Source: Tubiluchus corallicola (Eukaryota > Priapulida > Priapulimorpha > Priapulimorphida > Tubiluchidae). From it: a stretch of DNA of 60,000 nucleotides. The notes under the pieces are model-generated. The model was not told where the DNA came from and searched no databases. It saw nothing but the letters and a program-made list of their open reading frames with translations. The translations under genes and the position numbers were made by a program. Of the stretch, positions 13,601-28,600 are shown in pieces. Every line of letters begins with the position of its first letter. Position 1 is the first letter of the stretch. The stretch covers positions 407,921 to 467,920 of the forward strand of contig JAQGDQ010002373.1 in the NCBI GenBank assembly GCA_030141605.1, in the 5' to 3' direction.

Positions 13601-16600
13601 TTGAAGTAAAAAGTGTAACAGTGTATTGTCACTTTAGTTACTTTGTGAACAAGAATTTGCTTCCGAAAACATCCAACTTTTCCTAGTAATTATATTAATT
13701 GTTAATTTAATTATTTGGCGTGTTTTTAGTATGATAAAAAACTAACATTCAATTACCATCTACTCTTTTAAGCACCAAGGCAGCCGTTTGCTAATTTTTC
13801 ACTGATTAGCAAAATGTTTAAAATTTTTCAATCTAGATTCTTTCACACTTGTTTTTCTTTTGCATTACCAATTAAATTACCATATAATTATCAATTATCA
13901 TTTTTTGGTATAATATGAAGTACAGTATGTTCTGATAATTATAGTATATATATATATATATATATATACTATATATACTATATATACAGTAGTATATATA
14001 TATATATATATATATACAGTAGTCGCTGCTTAATAGACTCATTTTGGGTCCGACGTGTTTTGACCCAATTAACTGAATGAACCTATTAACCGATGGATGT
14101 AAAGTATATTACAGGTACAAAGTGTGAGTCATCAGCTTACTATGCACTGCAAAGGTTTTTAATGAATTTTAGAAACGAAGTAATGGCTAAATTCCTTCAT
14201 GCAGTTAAAAGTTAGAAAAAATGTTTTAAAATATTAATTTATATAAGTGAATTAGCAATAAATTAAAAAGTGTACTTTTTAACCTTAAATCATACAAGTC
14301 TACTTATTTTCAAAAACTACAAAAATTCCTTCAAAGTCGGCTACTTTATTTTATCATGAAGAAGTTGGCTCACAAAGTTCTCAAAATGATAAAAATGTTG
14401 AAAGTCTGTTGTTGCATGATGCACAAATGCTCATAAAATACTTGGTGCTTGGCATGCTTAAACTGTTGACGGTGCCTGTGTTTCTCCGCACCTTCGTCTG
14501 TAGCTTGGCTTAAGCTCCAGCTTGCTATTGTGACGTACTTGCTGTACTGTATTTGCATCCCTGGCATAACAGCATAACAACATCTAACTTATTAAACTTT
14601 CTGGCAAAGACTGCCAGAGCTTCAAAAGCAAACAGCTAAACAAGTGATTAAATGTTTAGCTTCTAGGAATTCTTGGGTAATGAGGTTAATTGCAGCGGAC
14701 TAGCAGGTCAAAGCAAACCATTAGGCTTATACAATTAGGGTATGCTAAAGTAGCTAAATGTTCCTGCTTACAAACAAAACGGTACTTAACATGATTGTTT
14801 CTATGTATATTATAGGAAAAAAGCCAACTAAGATGATATAAAAGTCATAAAAGCTTATGACTCTAAGCTTTAATGACATAAAAAGTCATTAAAGTTCACA
14901 CGAAAGTGTCTTATTTTTGAGCATGTGAAGGCAAAATATCGAATCAATTATGAGGGGTTATTTGATTCAATTAAATGATTGAGTCTATTAAGCGGTGACT
15001 ACTGTATATATATATATATATGATATACTCGGCCATTAATATGCTCATTTGGTGGAAAATACTATACTCTTTAGCCTCCAATACAATAATCAGCATCATA
15101 CAATACAGCAACCCTGGCATAGTTAGCCATAGAAAAACATGGCTGCAGCCTCTCCAAACAATGATGTTATAATAATTATTGCATTTTGTAAGTGTATGAA
15201 CGTACAAAAGAAATATAAAATTCCAGACCGTGTATGTGATTAGTAGAAAATAGAAGTATTTTATTGTCGGCCTGAAGTAGAAAAGCATGTGTGTTTCACA
15301 ACTTACCATCAGTCCATTCATGTGACACTGGATCAAAACATCCATACAGCTGTCCAATAGTAATAGCCTTTGGGTTGATTATGCTATACTGAACATCACA
15401 TTCATCAAATCGCAGTGAACTACGGGGTGTTTCATACGACAATCTTTTGCTGTCGATGTCAGAAAGAGCCAGGGCTAAGATTTTATACGCGCTGGTTTTA
15501 CCTCCCATGGTTTCCCCGACTATCATTAATCCATGTCGCACTGAAATTGTCTCATAAATCTGTCAAAGAAAGAAAATTATATCATGCATGCTTATTGCAC
15601 AAGTAATGTGAAATTTACCCCAATCTAAATCCTCATTATCAAATCACCAGCTATATTTGCACCTTCTGGTGCAAACATAATAGTGATTTTTTTCTATTGT
15701 ACTAAATGACTTATTCTGTATTCTGAATGATAACTTGAATAAAACAGAAATTTGTAATTTACAACCTGTGCCAAAGAAAAATTTCGTAAAAGACTATGAA
15801 ACAACAAAAAGAGTTGTAAGCATAAAAAGTTGTGAGAACATGTAGTCAGGAGCTTGACATTAAACATCAAAGATCTATCTATTCTCGAAATTGCCCATTC
15901 ATTCTTCTTGAATACATAATCTGCATTCAATATATTTGGATTAGCAGCAGTTACCTGAATAATTTTGGTGACAAACCATGGCGTAGCTTGCAAGTTGAGC
16001 TTTGCAAGATTGTGATGAATCGCTTTAAGCAACAAGTCGTAATCCGGTGCAGGAAGTTCGATACCAGGAAATAAATCTGATATGATTCCTTTGAATAGTG
16101 GCACATCCTCAAAAACAAAATGTCACTAGTTAATTAAGCACAATTGTACACAAATTTTAAATTACACACATGCATGCACGCACGCACCCATGCAGCAGGC
16201 AGGCAAACACCCACCCACGCACACACACACATACACACACATATATTGCAAATATATGTAATACTTTATACGTAATACTTGGTAAAGTCTCATGGATTTA
16301 CTCTCAGGAACAGTCGGATACTGTTGTGTAAAAAACACGCCATGTCAGAGCAAATTAGAGTTAGTTAAATTGCTTCGAAATTCAAACCTGTGCCAAAAAC
16401 TTAGGAAGGTTGACATCATTAATTGCTCTGAGTACAAGAATGGCTTCATCTTGATCAGGGTAAGCTAGCTTCAAATTACCGGCGGCAGTCAGCACCGCTT
16501 TCACAGCACGCATCCCGTAGTCATAGTGATGCTGAGAGGACAGCTGCTCTGAGCATAGTCTGTATGTAGCGACTATTTTACCTGACAAACTGAAGAAAGT

Positions 16601-19600
16601 AAATATGGGGTTATCAGGTCTTGTACAGGAAAAAACAGCACTAAGAAAATTTGTAGAGAGGAAAGGTTAAGGAAACCTGCAGAAAGATGCAAGAAGTGGC
16701 ACATGTACATAAATTCAAAATAAAAATGAAAATCGTCAACTTTCGGAAGTTTTTTAACATTAAAAAACACGAAAAGCACCAAAATACTAGAAATGTATAT
16801 GATCCATCCAACGTATACAAATATAATTCTAATACTAGTAATACCTAAAAGAATCAACAAATCCAAGAGAATAGAGTGAAATCTCGCCAATCAGTGCATA
16901 GTCCGGTACCATCATAGCCACCGTGCGAAACAAAACCTAGATAAAAACAGTTTTGGTTTGGGAAAATAAACATTTGTCTGACATGGGAAAATAAACATTT
17001 GTCTGACATGGGAAAATAAACATTTGTCTGACACAAACATGGAACTAACAAGAAAGTAAAGATACACACTTTTGGTAACTTTGTTGCATATATCATATAA
17101 CAAGTATTCCTGATCATAAACAAAAATCTTAGACTACTTTACTAACTTATCCTATTCCAAAAAGCCTAAAGGTGTGTAAATGAAACTGCACACAAAAATA
17201 TTGATACAACTTGCACATTCGGGAAAGGTTAGAGCTTCTCAAATTACAAATCCAAGATAATTTTCTGGAATGCTCATTCTAAAATTTCATGTCCTACCTT
17301 TAGATTATCTGGAAGTTCTTGTCTTCCTGCATATCCAGGGTTCATTGTTATAAACACATTGCAGCTAGGATCCAAGGAAATCTCGGTGCCTGTTTATAAC
17401 ACAAAGTATGTTATGCAGTTCATTTTATTTTCTATTGCATACACAAGTGTTTTTACACATTTTTTAGTGTTCTGATTTGTTTATGTATACGTTTATACAA
17501 ATGTTTCTAGCGATATTTGACCAGGGATGAGGCAGGTGATTGCAGGCTATAATTATGCAAAATGTAGTAAAAAAGGATGACAAACAGAAAATCTAAAAGA
17601 ATCAAGTGCAATACCTTCAAAAACAAACGTGCGACACTCATACGTCTTAGCTTGCTGAATACTGTAAATCTGTTGAGCAATAACCGATAACACTTCCAGT
17701 TCAATGCGATTGAACTCATCAAAGCACGACCATGCTCCAGCCTGTGCTAAACCCTTAAAGAACTTTCCCATGGCTTTGTAATCCAAGCCCTCAGAACAGT
17801 TAAAAACCACACACTAGTGATAGAAAAGGCATTAGTGCACCACAAATGTCAAGCTGGGCAAACAAAAAAGTGCTGGTGATAATTAAATGCATGATTATTG
17901 TTAAAAGTTCTACAAAAAAAGTGAGAAAAAAACGATGTGCCCCATCAAAAAAATTTGTTTCACTACAGACCTGTTTAGCAACAGCTTTTGCCAAGTCTTT
18001 GCAAGTTTCAGTCTTTCCAGTTCCGGCGGGACCTTCTGGCGCTCCGCCTAGATTCAATCTCAATGCACCCATTAGTGTCCTGCAAAAGTATACTGCTACT
18101 TTTCAACTTTAACTCTTATTTTTCAATGTACACTGTTACTTTTCAACGTGCACTGCTACTTTTCAATGTACACTGTTACTTTTCAACGTACACTGCTACT
18201 TTTCAACGTGCACTGCTGCTTTTCAATGTACACTGTTACTTTTCAGCGTACACTGCTACTTTTGAATGTACACTGTTACTTTTCAACGTGCACTACTACT
18301 TTATAACGTACACTGCTACTTTTCAACGTGCACTGCTACTTTTCAATGTACACCGTTACGAGTTTTATTCTGTTTTTCTAGATAATCTAGACCAAAAATC
18401 TAGATTAATGAGAAAAATTTGCAGCAATTAAGACCCACTGACAAATCACAAACTTCTTCTAAAACACTTCAAAGTTTTTTTGGACGCTAACGTTGCATCT
18501 CCAAACACATAAAATAGCATATGATCCAAACTAGAACATAATAAATAACAAATGTAAAAAATCATAAAGACTAACCGATAGCAACGGTCAGTAAGTGGTG
18601 TAATAACTAGACGACTTGAATTGCCCAAATATTCATAACCATAAGCAACACTAGTAGTGATCATGCGCACTATGCACTTTTCTTCTTCCATATAATACCG
18701 CAGCTGGCAAATCCACTTGAAATCTGTAGCGCTAGCAACATTGTCCTTTGCAAGCTGTGCAACTACATCTCGGGCTATACGAACAAAAACACAATTTCTA
18801 TAAATAAGTAATAATGTTGTTAAAATCTAGCTGTATTAGTTTAATTTCGATATAAATATTCTCCCTGAAGTTGCGTGTTATATTCTCTTTCTCATTAGTT
18901 TGTCATAGACAAACAAAGTAAAGGTATAAATTTCACAATTAAAACAAAAAGCTTAATCTTAGCAGTAATTGCAACTTGCTTCTTGTTCTCCACATTTTAT
19001 ATTCATCTGCCCAAGTAGAAAATAATCCCTGCTATAAGCACATTAATTAGGTTTAAAATATTTCAAATTACTAATTATTAAGAAATTGACAAGTTAATGT
19101 TAAAAGGGCATTATTTAAAGGGGTGGGTAGTAATTTTTCAGATAAGTACCACATCAATAATTATAATCAACTGTGGAGGTGACATAACACCGCTCGCAAC
19201 ATCCCTACAGTTACACATTTGTCATCGAAAAAGTACTGACCAAGGACATAGCACAAAAATATTACAAAATGCTACAATAACTGGAGGGGTAATACAGTCA
19301 AGAAACTGAAAACTCACCGTGAACGTCAATGATGATTAAAGCTCCCAGAGTAATTCTTGCACCAGATGAAAGATTTCCGCGAACCAGAGTGACAATGTCA
19401 TTTATCTGAGAGCAGCAGATTTTCAGGTAGTCCTAGAGATATTCGGAATTATTGCATCAGCCAGACAGTAAGAGCAAAATTCACACCAAAAGAATATTGA
19501 AATGTAACACCGAACAAAACTTGATTTAATGAAAGATTCCAATCAGGACGCAAAGCATTACCTGATAAAAGAAGTTATCATGATTTTCTAAGGAGAAGAT

Positions 19601-22600
19601 CTCACTGTACTATTGCTTTTAGTTTAATAAGAGCTTTTTGAGGTTTATTATTATCTATTATCTGCTAAAAATTGTTTGTGTAACAGCCTAATCCTAACAC
19701 AGTACAGTAAGCCCTCACTTAACGACGCCACCTCCCATCGGACTTTAGAAATATATCCATCACACTAAATACAGTTAAATTTAATTGCATTGCATTCGAT
19801 CGGCATGACACTTTTGCACACCAACAGCCAATACTATTATACTGCCAAGGTATAAATTAATGAGGTCACCAAAAATGTTAATTATCAACGGTATCTTTAC
19901 CTCTAAACCTGTTCGAGTCTCAAAAGCTTTCGTAACATCAGCAGTCCAAAACATATTGCTAGCACAGAGAACTATTTGACCAGGCCAGTCCAACACCCAC
20001 TTAATGCGTGGAGTCGTCCTATATGAATCCTTGGCCCAGCAAAGCACCTGTATGTTTATATATTTGCCAATTAAATGCTTCACAGTGCTGTTTCAAAAAT
20101 GTAACTGGGTTGATTTAAGCTTGAATTCACATTGGCCCCCCTGTTCTCTGTTTTAAACTGGTTTCCTTTAAGGTTGATCAACCTCTTACCTGTAAATGGC
20201 TACCCGTGGATTTAGGTCACCCACAATGCAGTTGTACATTGTTTAGCGGTATTCAGTGAGTTATAATTTCATAAATACACTTATAGAAGATCACCATGTA
20301 AGTTGATTAATTAGTTTCTTAAATCTTAAACCTTTGTTTATTAGAATAATTAGAGTGATTAGTCAATAATTAGATTTTGTAATTTACACAAAGTAAAGTA
20401 GAACCATTTGGCATAAACATCTCAGTAAAAATTGAACAAAATTACATGAAATTCTCTTATTTGTTTTCAGATTACACGACACAAGCCACACAATTATATT
20501 ATTGGAATTTCTTTATAAGAAGCTAAACTTTTTTGATTGAAAATAGTACTGACACAGATATGACATGCACGAATATGAATGAGTAATTATTTACAGCATT
20601 CTCAGCCGCTACGAAACTCAATTATCTCCTTATAATTTCAGGAGTCAAACTGTTCTGTTCTTTATATCTCTTTTAAAATAACTTAATTTATGCTGAATTT
20701 TGAAATGTTTAGCTTTCCCAGCGATTCTCAGTTCCCTTTAGAGAAATCTGCAGCACGTGCTGCGAGCCCAGTGTTTAACATGTATAGTTTACCTTTTGCA
20801 GACAAGCAATCATTCTGGTTTCAACTTTGAGAAGCCATTTCTCCACCATACCCTGAAAAAAGCATTTAATTACCATATTAGGATAAGCAAATTCCAGCAG
20901 TCAACTGAAGCAAGTTTTCATACACTTAAATGCACTGCAAGCCAAAATCCTGCACTCAATGACATACTACTCAACACAGATGTTTGTGGCAAGACTGGAA
21001 CCTGGCTTATTATCAAGGATAACCCTATAAGATTATCCACTGTCCTAGCAGAGGTGTCTTAGCCATGTTCGGGTGCATATACCATCCTTCTGAGAGCCAC
21101 AACCTGAACCATTCATGCAAAACACAGACTTGGCTATTTACTTTGCCGTATGAAAAAAATTGCTGTAATTTTGTAAATAATGTCCACCAAAAACACATTT
21201 AAGAGCTAACCAAGTGTGCAGATAAAAGCAAAAGAAGCGTGCTGCTAGTAAACAAAACATAGTAAACAAAATTTTAAAAATTATCTGTTGTTTGCTGCCA
21301 TTATATTGATAAAATTACTACATACCAAGCAATTTATTTAAGAATTTGCCAGCAAATTTTTATAGCATTTCTGGAACTGAATTGTGTGAATTGAGTGAAG
21401 GGGAAATAATAGCAAATAAACCCAAAATACCTTAGCAGCAGCTGGATTGATCTTCTTTGTGAGTCTAACTCTTTCATCTTCAGCTGATATCATGGCTACA
21501 ATCTCTAGATTTTCATTGAATTCAAGCTTGCTGATACCCTCAAAACATTTCTTCAAATGAGGTTGCACTCGTAAGGGATCTTTTGTTTCACTCAGTATCT
21601 CTAACAGCTCGTCATTGGACAGAAAGAAGAATCTAAAGTGTGCATCCAGTTTAGGATTACATAGGGAAAATGACAGCATAATAAAAATTTGAAACAGAAT
21701 ATATATTAATTGGGCTTTGTAGGAACACAGTCTTGTACTGTGTATCGTGATAACTGCAATTCTTCTCACATTTCAAGAGATAAGAAACCGGATGGCCAAA
21801 AAATGAGAAGAGTTTGCAGCATCAGAAGTTACCTGTTTCTGGGTGTTTGATTGATTACTATTTATTTCAACAAAAGCCATAATGAAATACAATTAAAATT
21901 TATATACAATCATAAACAGAAAACTACACTAAAAATACCAAAGTCAATTTATACAAAATGAGACTAAATGAGACAAAATGAGATATAAAATTTACAATGT
22001 TATCTACCATAAATTTAAGACTGTATTCCACAATTTAAAAAAATTTCAATCTAAAATATACTTCTGAATTTACAATAAAGTGAAAAAATTATTTTTGGAA
22101 GTAAGAATTCGTTGTCTTAAACTATAGTAGCATTTTCTTCTCAAATTGCAAGAAATTTTGCAGACCAAGGTTATCACACAAAGTAGATGCACTGCCATCA
22201 GACCCAAGCAAAAATAGTTTACGAATGCCATTATTACCCTTAGAGTATTTAACACATCATTATGAAATTGTTCCAAAGTGAAAAGCCATAATAATTTTTA
22301 CAATAACATTTAAGTAACTTTCAAATTATACGAGCAACACGGAATTCCATAATGAGCAAATCTAAATGAATATAAAATAATATTGTCTGGTTTTGAATGT
22401 CAGTGTTGTCATTCTTGTCAGTGCACAAGACATATCACAGGTACTTTTCATGTGTACTCAAGTAAACTGCATTGCCATATAGAAAAAGCACACCCAGACT
22501 AATATTCTGAAATATGCATGGGCAAAAAAATATAAATTTAGTTTTCTTAGTATTAAAGTGAATATTGTGTTTTTAAACAGCATTCAAAGTTGTGACATTT

Positions 22601-25600
22601 CTAGTTACCACTACTTCTGCTGTCAATCAATCATTCATGAAAATTTCAATAATTTTCGAGATGTGTTACTTTAATCTGAACTTCAAGTTGTAACAAATTA
22701 ACCAATCATGAGCTCATTTTGCATAAAAGGGAATCAATGTAAGGAGTTTTAAAGTCTGACATTTTGTATTAATTGTATATGTAATCTTTTAATCACTTCG
22801 GCTATTGCACATTGACATAACTCTTTCTACAATTTGGTTCTTGTGAAAAAAATTCACACGCATGTAGATGAGATAAAAACAGAAAATTTTATCTTCGAAT
22901 GTATATTCTTAATTACATTAGCGCATGCAGTCAATTTGCGACAATGAAATAACATAAAATGTGAAAAACAGCACGAGACTACTTGCAGCATGTACAAGAG
23001 TCTAAGAGTCTACAAGAGTTGTCATTTCAGAATGAATTAATTTCACTTACCTAGGAAAGTACAAGCGCTTTATCTCCAAATAGCTATTCAATCCTTTCTG
23101 TATCTGATCAAGTAACTCATTACACTTGTCAAGATTTTCTTTCATGTGCTTCTGACCTGTGCAACTGATCACATTTGTGTTGTCAACCTAACGTAAAACA
23201 AAACTGAATGAATTTCTAAATTTGAAAGCATGATAGCGTTTATTACTCAATTATGCTTGGTTCAGTGGGGTTTAGTCACGAGTGACTAATCAGTGTGCAA
23301 GGCAAATTGCTTATGACTAAATATCAATTGACTAATAGATTATACGTATTTTCACATTTTACCTGCTATCTTGGACCCATAATTAGGGCTGTAATGATAC
23401 ATCAAGCTCTCAATGCGATACATGTCATGATATGCCTGAGTTAATGTTTGCAAACTTTATAAAAAATCTAGATGAAGCTGTTGATAATATATGCCAAAAT
23501 AACAGAATTAACTGTTTGATTTTCATTTATTACTTGTGTAAGGTGTAGGCTATTATTAGTAAGCTGCCACAAAAGCAAAACGTTTCAATACTTTAGTTTT
23601 AAAAGTTGCTCGTGCAGCTTCTGGTTCAGCTTTGCCATTTCACAAGTTTATATGCATGTATTGAAACTAGCGTATTACAGAATAAGCACCTTGCATTTTC
23701 AACCACTTTGGCTGTTAGCAGTGCCTGTGCAAAAACACTGTTCACTGCACTGATTGATAGGTACCTACAGTGCACTCTATAGCTGCAGCTTAAATCACTT
23801 CAAATCATTTTTATCAGCATATGGTCAAGCACGTGCTAATTAGCCAAATATCATCAACTTAGGTTATCACGATATGAGCGCATTTTGGTGATACGCATAT
23901 TGTGATAAAAGATATCACAATGCATCGATGTATCATTACAGGCCTAGAAACAATCCCAGCATTTTTAAACCAAACTGTGACCCGATTCCCTACTTTAGAT
24001 GTCTACATGGCAAGTTTCATGCCTCTATGACTTTATTAAATGCTATGTGCATGCAGGTGGCTAAAACTGGATGCCTAACAAAATAAGAATAAGAAATCAG
24101 TGTACGGCTTCTCCTACATTGGTGATGACTATGGATAAAAATGAACCGACAAAGTTATGAAACGAAAAATGGAAGAAGAAAGGGTCGGTCGACTGTGATG
24201 TAAAATAATCCTACTTGTTCTAGCCATTCTCGGTCATCGCAGTATTGTCTTACATTATTGGTATTACTTTACCAAAAATAGTATTAGAAGGTCATGGACA
24301 CAAATTTGCACCAATAATGTGTTTACGCTTCGGCAGCGGTTAATAAGATAAATAAACTTAAATGAAAAGTTTATTAATTTCAATGCAAATGTTCGAGCTC
24401 TTGAAAAACTCCTTAAATATTCAAGTCACAGAATATCATAATAACAAGCAAAAATCTTCAATATGAAAGAAAAAATGCTAATTGAATTAAGTTACCGCTT
24501 TTGTCATGATATCTCTCCAATAGCGATCCACTTTGGTAAATAACCGTCCTTCGTTCGGCATTTGAGCCAAAATGTCGGCAGAACTAAAGATAGGTTCCAA
24601 ATACAACCATGTTGCCTGACACTAAAAAATGTTAAAATTAGGTAGCCTATAAACTGTACCAAAGCTTCACTCTCTGTCACTGATTGCATCTAAAATATCA
24701 CATTTACTGCCAAAACAATTCTTGCAATTTGTCTCAGTCAAATGTTGCATTCACATTGCTCTGGAAAAATTAGCAATTGAAATTGTAGTTTCACTAAAGT
24801 GGAGTTTACCTGGCATCCAAAATGCATTATCCAACTGCAGAATAGCTGCGTACAAAAGTCAAAAGGAAATAGCTGCATAAAAAATAACGCATAACACACG
24901 TCTGATAAACAGGTGCATTGAAAATAATATAAATTGATTTTGTGTATTCCGGATGCTAGGCCGGTAAACAGCACTTTAGTGTAGGTGCCGTCAACTAAAA
25001 AAATAAATAATCCAGAGAGCTGTCTCTTATGTGTTATTATGATATTGTCATTCTCCCATCAAGAATCAATAACAACACTAAAATGATCGCCCATTAGTTG
25101 GTTTCACACTTTCTCTTCTGAGACGGTGGCTATAACTGTCAAATTACTCTATTCTAAGGCTTCAACACCAAACCACTGACAGAAATTTCAAATAGAATGT
25201 TAGCATAATAGACTCATATACCATTCTGTTGTTTCACTACATAAAGTGATAAGTTGTTGACAAAGCATGTCAGAGGCTATCTCACTGTTTCTCGAACCAG
25301 AAACCTCATTAGACTGCACAGTACCTAGAATAACTACTTCTTCCATAGATAAAACAATACGGAAGAGAAACACATTAGTGAAACATATGAGCAACTGTAC
25401 TTTCAGACAAATTTAGCAGGATATTTGAAATGCACATACAATTAGCCATGATTCGATGGTTTCTTGGGCATATACCAGCTTCTTTTCCCATACATGAATG
25501 TCATCCTCAAAAGGTTTGATGTAGGGTGAGCCACGCATGGTTTGAACTTTTAAAATATGATCATCCAACAATGCTTGTATGTCGTCAACAGCAGTTAAGA

Positions 25601-28600
25601 TGGATATGCCCTAAAAAATTTATAAATACTCTAACAATATAGCTGACATACATCTCATACATAAGAAGCTAGAAGAAGAAGAAAAAGAACAAGAAAAATG
25701 AAGAAGAGGAAACCTATACCCCTGAAGGAGCTCGACCAATTTTCTCCCCGCTCTTAAGACCATGTACTCATTTAGGGTTGAGTAAGCCTAGGATGGAAGT
25801 CCTGTTTATGGTTTGAAAAACACCGATGTGAGTAGAATTAGAAATCAAATACCATTGAATTAGGGATATTAACGGTAATGATATGTATTGATAATTAGCG
25901 ATTATTGTACTGATATGAAAAATTTGTTGTTATTGCTATCGTATCGATATTGGGATATATCGTTGTTTATCGCTTACCTTTATAAAATCACATTTCTTTT
26001 CTATTTATTTACAATAACTAAGCAAAGAAGTGGATAAAGAATTATTTAAAATTATAAGCAAGTCAGACACTGAATCATTGTTACTGAAGTATACAGACCC
26101 CTTTATACACTTTGATACAGACGTACAGATGTCAAATACACTGTACTGTAGTTTTAGTATCACTAAATTTCCTTGTCATGTGCAGCTCGCATAGATAAAT
26201 ATATTTATCGCAGTAAAATGTTTATCTGTCGCAGTTTACTTATTTATAATTATAATGAAAAACAAACATGTGTCATTTAAGTGTACAGCATTGAATGCAC
26301 CAAAGCAGTTAATAATCTTAATTATTAATGACAATTTTTGCTACATAAACTGTCAAACTTCAGAATTGGTTTTATCGTTCAAAATAATTTGAAAAACACA
26401 AAAAATATTTTTCAATTTGAAATGAATTTGTTGCTGATGTGCACTCCATCATCCCTTTGTTTTACATGCCAGTTAGGGTGAGGAGAAAAGAGGGTAAAAA
26501 ACCTGGTTTTCAACAAAGGCCTAGTACAGTAGTTGCTTTGTGACAGGAACTGCTAAATTTACATGGGAGCACCAGGGTCTTTTTTGGGCAGAACTTGAAT
26601 GAACTTTGTGAAAATATACATTAACGTTCTTATCTTAAAACCTGCTATGAGGAAATACTTGCAAATTAAACACTTTCAAATCAGGAAAGAAATACTTTAC
26701 AAGCTGCGAAAAAAAATTAGCTAAAGAAACTTCTTATAAGCATAAAAGAAATCAAAATGCCCATTAAGCCTAAAAAAAGCAAGACCGTGATGCAAACTGG
26801 ATAATTTTTTGTTTTATTGCCATGTGCTAAGTGTGCTTTTTACATTAGTATGGCTGTTCTCCATTTATTGGTGATTAGCTGGCATTCTTCGGGCATTGAA
26901 ATTTTTAATATGCAACAATAACGGATATGTTGCTCAAAAAGTGGCGGTTTTATCAATTCCACATAATCTGCTGTTTATCTGGTACAGCAAAGAATGTGAT
27001 TCTTTAGTTTTAAATGTCCATCTTGAGGAAAACTATGAAATGTGCAAGCTGCCTATTGCATGGCTAACATAAAATAAAGTGAAGTAAATTTAGGGTACTG
27101 TTTCAAAATTGTCAGCAAAAGTAAGAATTATACATACTGTATCTCTGTATGGAACAAACTGAAACAATATCTCATCCCAATCAGCCTTCATCTTATTCAG
27201 AGCTTTCTCCAAGCTATATTCTTTAGTAGCGGCTACTCCAATTTCCTCTAGCCTGAAATTCAAAAACTTAGCAAATCATTTGTTCGTTGTAAAGACAATA
27301 AAATTCTTGCAAACAGTGATTTACATAGACCTTTTCTAAGATATCAGCAAAAACCACTAAAACATCTGGAAATAAGTATTACAAATATTACACATAAAGG
27401 CTAATAATAATGCATTTAAAAAACTGGTATAGACTGAGTTGAAGTAGTTTTAAAATCTGTAGCAAAAATGTACAATGCACAAAATGCTTTTAGTAACTGT
27501 CCAAATGTAAGCCGGGGTTCATAAAAACCTGTTTTAAATACAACTACTCACTTATCAATATATTTTGTCAGGCCAAAGTCTACTAGGTCGGCTAGTGAAG
27601 TATCGGCTTCAATAATCAGCTGAAAGCCAACAATGCGACTTATCTCTTTCCAGTGCCTGGCTTTTAGTCCTGCAAAAACAACGAAACTAAAAATAAGATT
27701 CTCGGTTTTGTGAAAGAAATTATCGTACAAAATTTGCATGTTGACTGCCCATGATATTCAAGCATTTGTCAGTCCGAGTTATTCTTACTGAACAAATTTT
27801 TCATTAATACAGCATGAGATTAGAAAAAGATTGGATAAAATATGTTGTATTTCATATACTTACACCTTGTATGTTAGGTAAATTAAAGTATAATTCACAA
27901 ATAGCTGAATGACTAATTAATTAAAGAAGGAAGCACTGAAAAACATCCACACATTAACAAAAAATCAGGAAAATGACAAGGTTTACAAAGATAAGTATAA
28001 TGAACTGAAGAAGGAAGCAATTAAAAATTGTGAGTCAGCCAGGACTAAAACCCAGAAACTTATGTTATCCAGGTCACATTTTCTGTCATTTTACCTGTCA
28101 ATTAAAGTAGCAAAGCAAATCCGAGATCACAGTCTAGCAGTATACAATCAATCAAGCCCCCTATTTGTCAATAAACACATATGCGGGTAAGTTCCCACAC
28201 TGCTTACATCAACGTGCCGAAGTTTTAATCATGGTAAAAGAAAATAATGAGAATCCCTTGAAAATTATCACAATAACGTTACACAGATATTACGTATAAT
28301 CTCATAGTCATAGTCATAGTCATACTAATAATATCAGGTCACTCCATTAGATTTTTCCAAAGATACTGAAGTCTTAAAACAACTAGACAAAAATAAATGC
28401 CGGAAAAAAATTTGCACTTGACTATTGTTACAGCAACTGTGCTAGGTGTCCACCATTTTCACTGTGAGCAAAGATGAAGGCACTTATTCTAATAGCTGTC
28501 ACAGTTTCTCGCTTCTTTGAGGGGTATTTGATTTCAGCAGTCAACAATTTTTGCCTTCTGTACCTCAGTATCAAAGAGCATTGTACAGCCATCACATTCT

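Noticed and set aside
18091-18360. CRISPR array
   Set aside because: Contiguous 20-bp units with no spacers, in an animal intron, and no cas genes.
17988-18431. 147-codon plus-strand open frame
   Set aside because: It is the period-20 minisatellite read through; no unit has a stop, so the frame is an artefact.
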